From Bryobacterales bacterium (GTDB lineage Bacteria; Acidobacteriota; Terriglobia; Bryobacterales; Bryobacteraceae): a DNA stretch of 15,067 nt. Location: NCBI GenBank assembly GCA_020853155.1, contig JADYZL010000151.1, positions 1 through 15,067 of the forward strand. The letters are read 5' to 3'. The notes beneath the pieces are model-generated. The model was not told the DNA's origin. It did not search any database and saw nothing but the letters and a program-made list of their open reading frames with translations. Of this stretch, positions 13,939-15,067 are shown piece after piece (the first letter of the stretch is position 1; each line of letters starts with the position of its first letter). Position numbers and translations under genes: made by a program.

Positions 13939-14706
13939 CTAAGCGCCGGAGGCCTTGGCTTGCAAGGCCTGCTTCTTTTCATTGTTGGCCAAGCTCTTAA
14001 CCTGCTCGGTGGCCTGAGGGCTGGCGATGGCCTGGTCAAACATCGCGATCGCTTCGTCATACTTCTTGGCCAGCCGGTATGCATTGCCTGCCTTCAGCAT
14101 CCGCACCGGGTCGGGCTGCGCTTCGATCGCCTTCTTGAAGTATTCCGCAGCTTCGACGTACTTCTTCCGCACAAACTCCGCCTGGGCCACGGCGTCGTGA
14201 GCCATCGCTTCCTCCGCCTTCAAATACGCCTGCCAATCCGCATCCGGGAATTCTGCGTTCGGTTTCGTTGCCGTCGCGAGAAGCGCGATGCCCTTGGCCG
14301 CATGCTCTTCCACGCGCTTCAGTTTCTCTTCGCGGTCGAGGTCGAACTCCTTGGTCTGGCGCGCCAAACCATTCGCGATGCGGATATGCGCTGTGGCTGC
14401 CTCGATATCCGAAGGCTTCGATGCAAGAGTCTGCTCCGCGTATACGATCGTGTTCGGGATGTCGCCCTTCATCTCATAGCTCTGCATGATGATCGAAAGC
14501 GCCCATGACTTGAATTGCGTGTCGGCGAAATCTTGAATCAGCTTCGTAGCCGCTTCGATGCGGCCATCGGCGGTGGTGGCTGCCTGGATCGCCATCAGAG
14601 CGTCCACCTCTTTTTGTGACTTCGGTTGCGGTCCCTGCGCGAATACGGAGAATGCCATCGCGGCGAGCGCGACCAAGGCAATCAGGAGTCTGGTGGATTT
14701 CTTCAT
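13939..14706 (-). CDS. exported TPR-repeat protein
   Basis: This 255-aa protein has a Sec signal peptide (MKKSTRLLIALVALAAMAFS, with likely cleavage after VFA near residue 24). It is otherwise an alpha-helical repeat protein. TPR-like units are visible around residues 48-80, 87-115 and 165-240. The best matches are KYVEAAEYFKKAIEAQPD and KYDEAIAMFDQAIAS, which carry the A/F/A spacing of TPR helices. There is no lipobox Cys, so it should be soluble in the periplasm or outside the cell. Proteins of this kind usually scaffold protein interactions; no partner can be named. The ATG at 14706 is preceded by GAGGAA at eight bases; a GTG one codon earlier is also possible. It follows another TPR gene by 29 bp and precedes rnc. 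Confidence 0.85.
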   Translation of the reverse strand: MKKSTRLLIALVALAAMAFSVFAQGPQPKSQKEVDALMAIQAATTADGRIEAATKLIQDFADTQFKSWALSIIMQSYEMKGDIPNTIVYAEQTLASKPSDIEAATAHIRIANGLARQTKEFDLDREEKLKRVEEHAAKGIALLATATKPNAEFPDADWQAYLKAEEAMAHDAVAQAEFVRKKYVEAAEYFKKAIEAQPDPVRMLKAGNAYRLAKKYDEAIAMFDQAIASPQATEQVKSLANNEKKQALQAKASGA

Positions 14707-14735
14707 CACGTTCGTTCCTCTTCCAATAGTGTATG

Positions 14736-15067
14736 TTACCGGCGCTCTTTCCGCGCCTGTTCCAGGCCCTTCTCCGCGGCGGCCTTACCCGCCCTGGAAA
14801 GTCCCGCAACTTCGAGAGCCGCTTCGAAGTAAGCAGCCGCTTTTCTGGCATCCCCTTCGATATCCGCCAGCCGCCCCAGATAGATCAAACTCCAGCCCTT
14901 CGTGGAAGGGTCGGGGCCATATTCGAGCGCGCGCTCGAACAACTGAATCGCCGCTTCCGTCTGGCGTTCCAGCACGGCAATGCGGGCCAGCCCAAAGAAC
15001 GCGCGCGATTGCATCGTCCGCTGCGCGGTATTCTGGGAAAGCTCCAAATAGATTGCCTTGGCGCCCG
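14736..15067 (-). CDS. TPR-repeat protein, 3' part (gene continues beyond the window)
   Basis: The frame is open to the right edge, so about 110 C-terminal residues are seen and the start lies outside the window. The sequence consists of TPR-like helices: RAFFGLARIAVLERQTEAAI with LFERALEYGPDPSTKGW, then GWSLIYLGRLADIEGDARKA with AAYFEAALEVAGLS. It ends in a charged helix (EKGLEQARKERR). A TTG at 15047 is not regarded as the start because coding-like sequence in the same frame extends further upstream. Function is unknown. It is in tandem with the exported TPR gene, 29 bp apart, so the two are probably cotranscribed. Confidence 0.8.
   Translation of the reverse strand, partial: GAKAIYLELSQNTAQRTMQSRAFFGLARIAVLERQTEAAIQLFERALEYGPDPSTKGWSLIYLGRLADIEGDARKAAAYFEAALEVAGLSRAGKAAAEKGLEQARKERR

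Noticed and set aside
13866..14084. N-terminal extension of RNase III to 14084
   Set aside because: Arg/Pro-rich shadow of the TPR gene; the ATG at 13865 has a GGAG site and gives the normal length.

Overview
The window is gene-dense, GC-rich bacterial chromosome (roughly 60 % GC or more by eye). It shows no tRNA, rRNA, CRISPR array, insertion sequence or phage gene. The mix of genes suggests a free-living Gram-negative-type bacterium, most likely an Acidobacteriota member of the Solibacter/Bryobacter kind. The pointers are a Tat-exported sulfatase, a Tat-exported DUF3604/PHP-like protein, exported TPR proteins, a MerR regulator with a variable N-terminal tail, and a small flbD-motA-motB stator operon. 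This assignment is inference from gene content, not from a marker gene.

Layout. (1) Positions 1-4683, plus strand: the tail of a hexapeptide-repeat (gamma-carbonic-anhydrase-like) gene, overlapped by hisS, then aspS, then a Tat-exported arylsulfatase-type enzyme. (2) Positions 4691-9822, minus strand: rlmB, then ggt, a DUF3604/PHP-like exported protein, and a nitrilase-superfamily amidohydrolase. Gaps here are 14-43 bp, so this is probably one operon. (3) From the divergent promoter region at 9823-9930, a MerR-type regulator runs on the plus strand. (4) Positions 10459-11065, minus strand: an unrecognised gene with a strong Shine-Dalgarno, probably frameshifted or ending in another frame. It is divergent from (5) flbD-motA-motB, plus strand, 11126-13137. 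(6) Positions 13134-15067, minus strand: a truncated TPR gene, an exported TPR protein, and rnc (RNase III), whose stop codon overlaps that of motB.

How the genes fit together. hisS/aspS (tRNA charging), rlmB (23S rRNA 2'-O-methylation) and rnc (rRNA/mRNA processing) are housekeeping genes of translation. FlbD, MotA and MotB are the flagellar regulator and the torque-generating stator. GGT, the PHP-like protein and the amidohydrolase look like a hydrolytic set, with two exported members and one cytoplasmic. The sulfatase fits scavenging of sulfated substrates. No stretch of more than about 110 bp is left without a gene. The longest intergenic stretches are 9823-9930 (divergent rlmB/merR), 13866-13938 and 11066-11125 (divergent unknown gene/flbD).

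I found no clearly novel multi-gene system. The places most worth a second look are the unknown gene beside the stator operon, including its apparent frame change, and the ggt/PHP/amidohydrolase operon.
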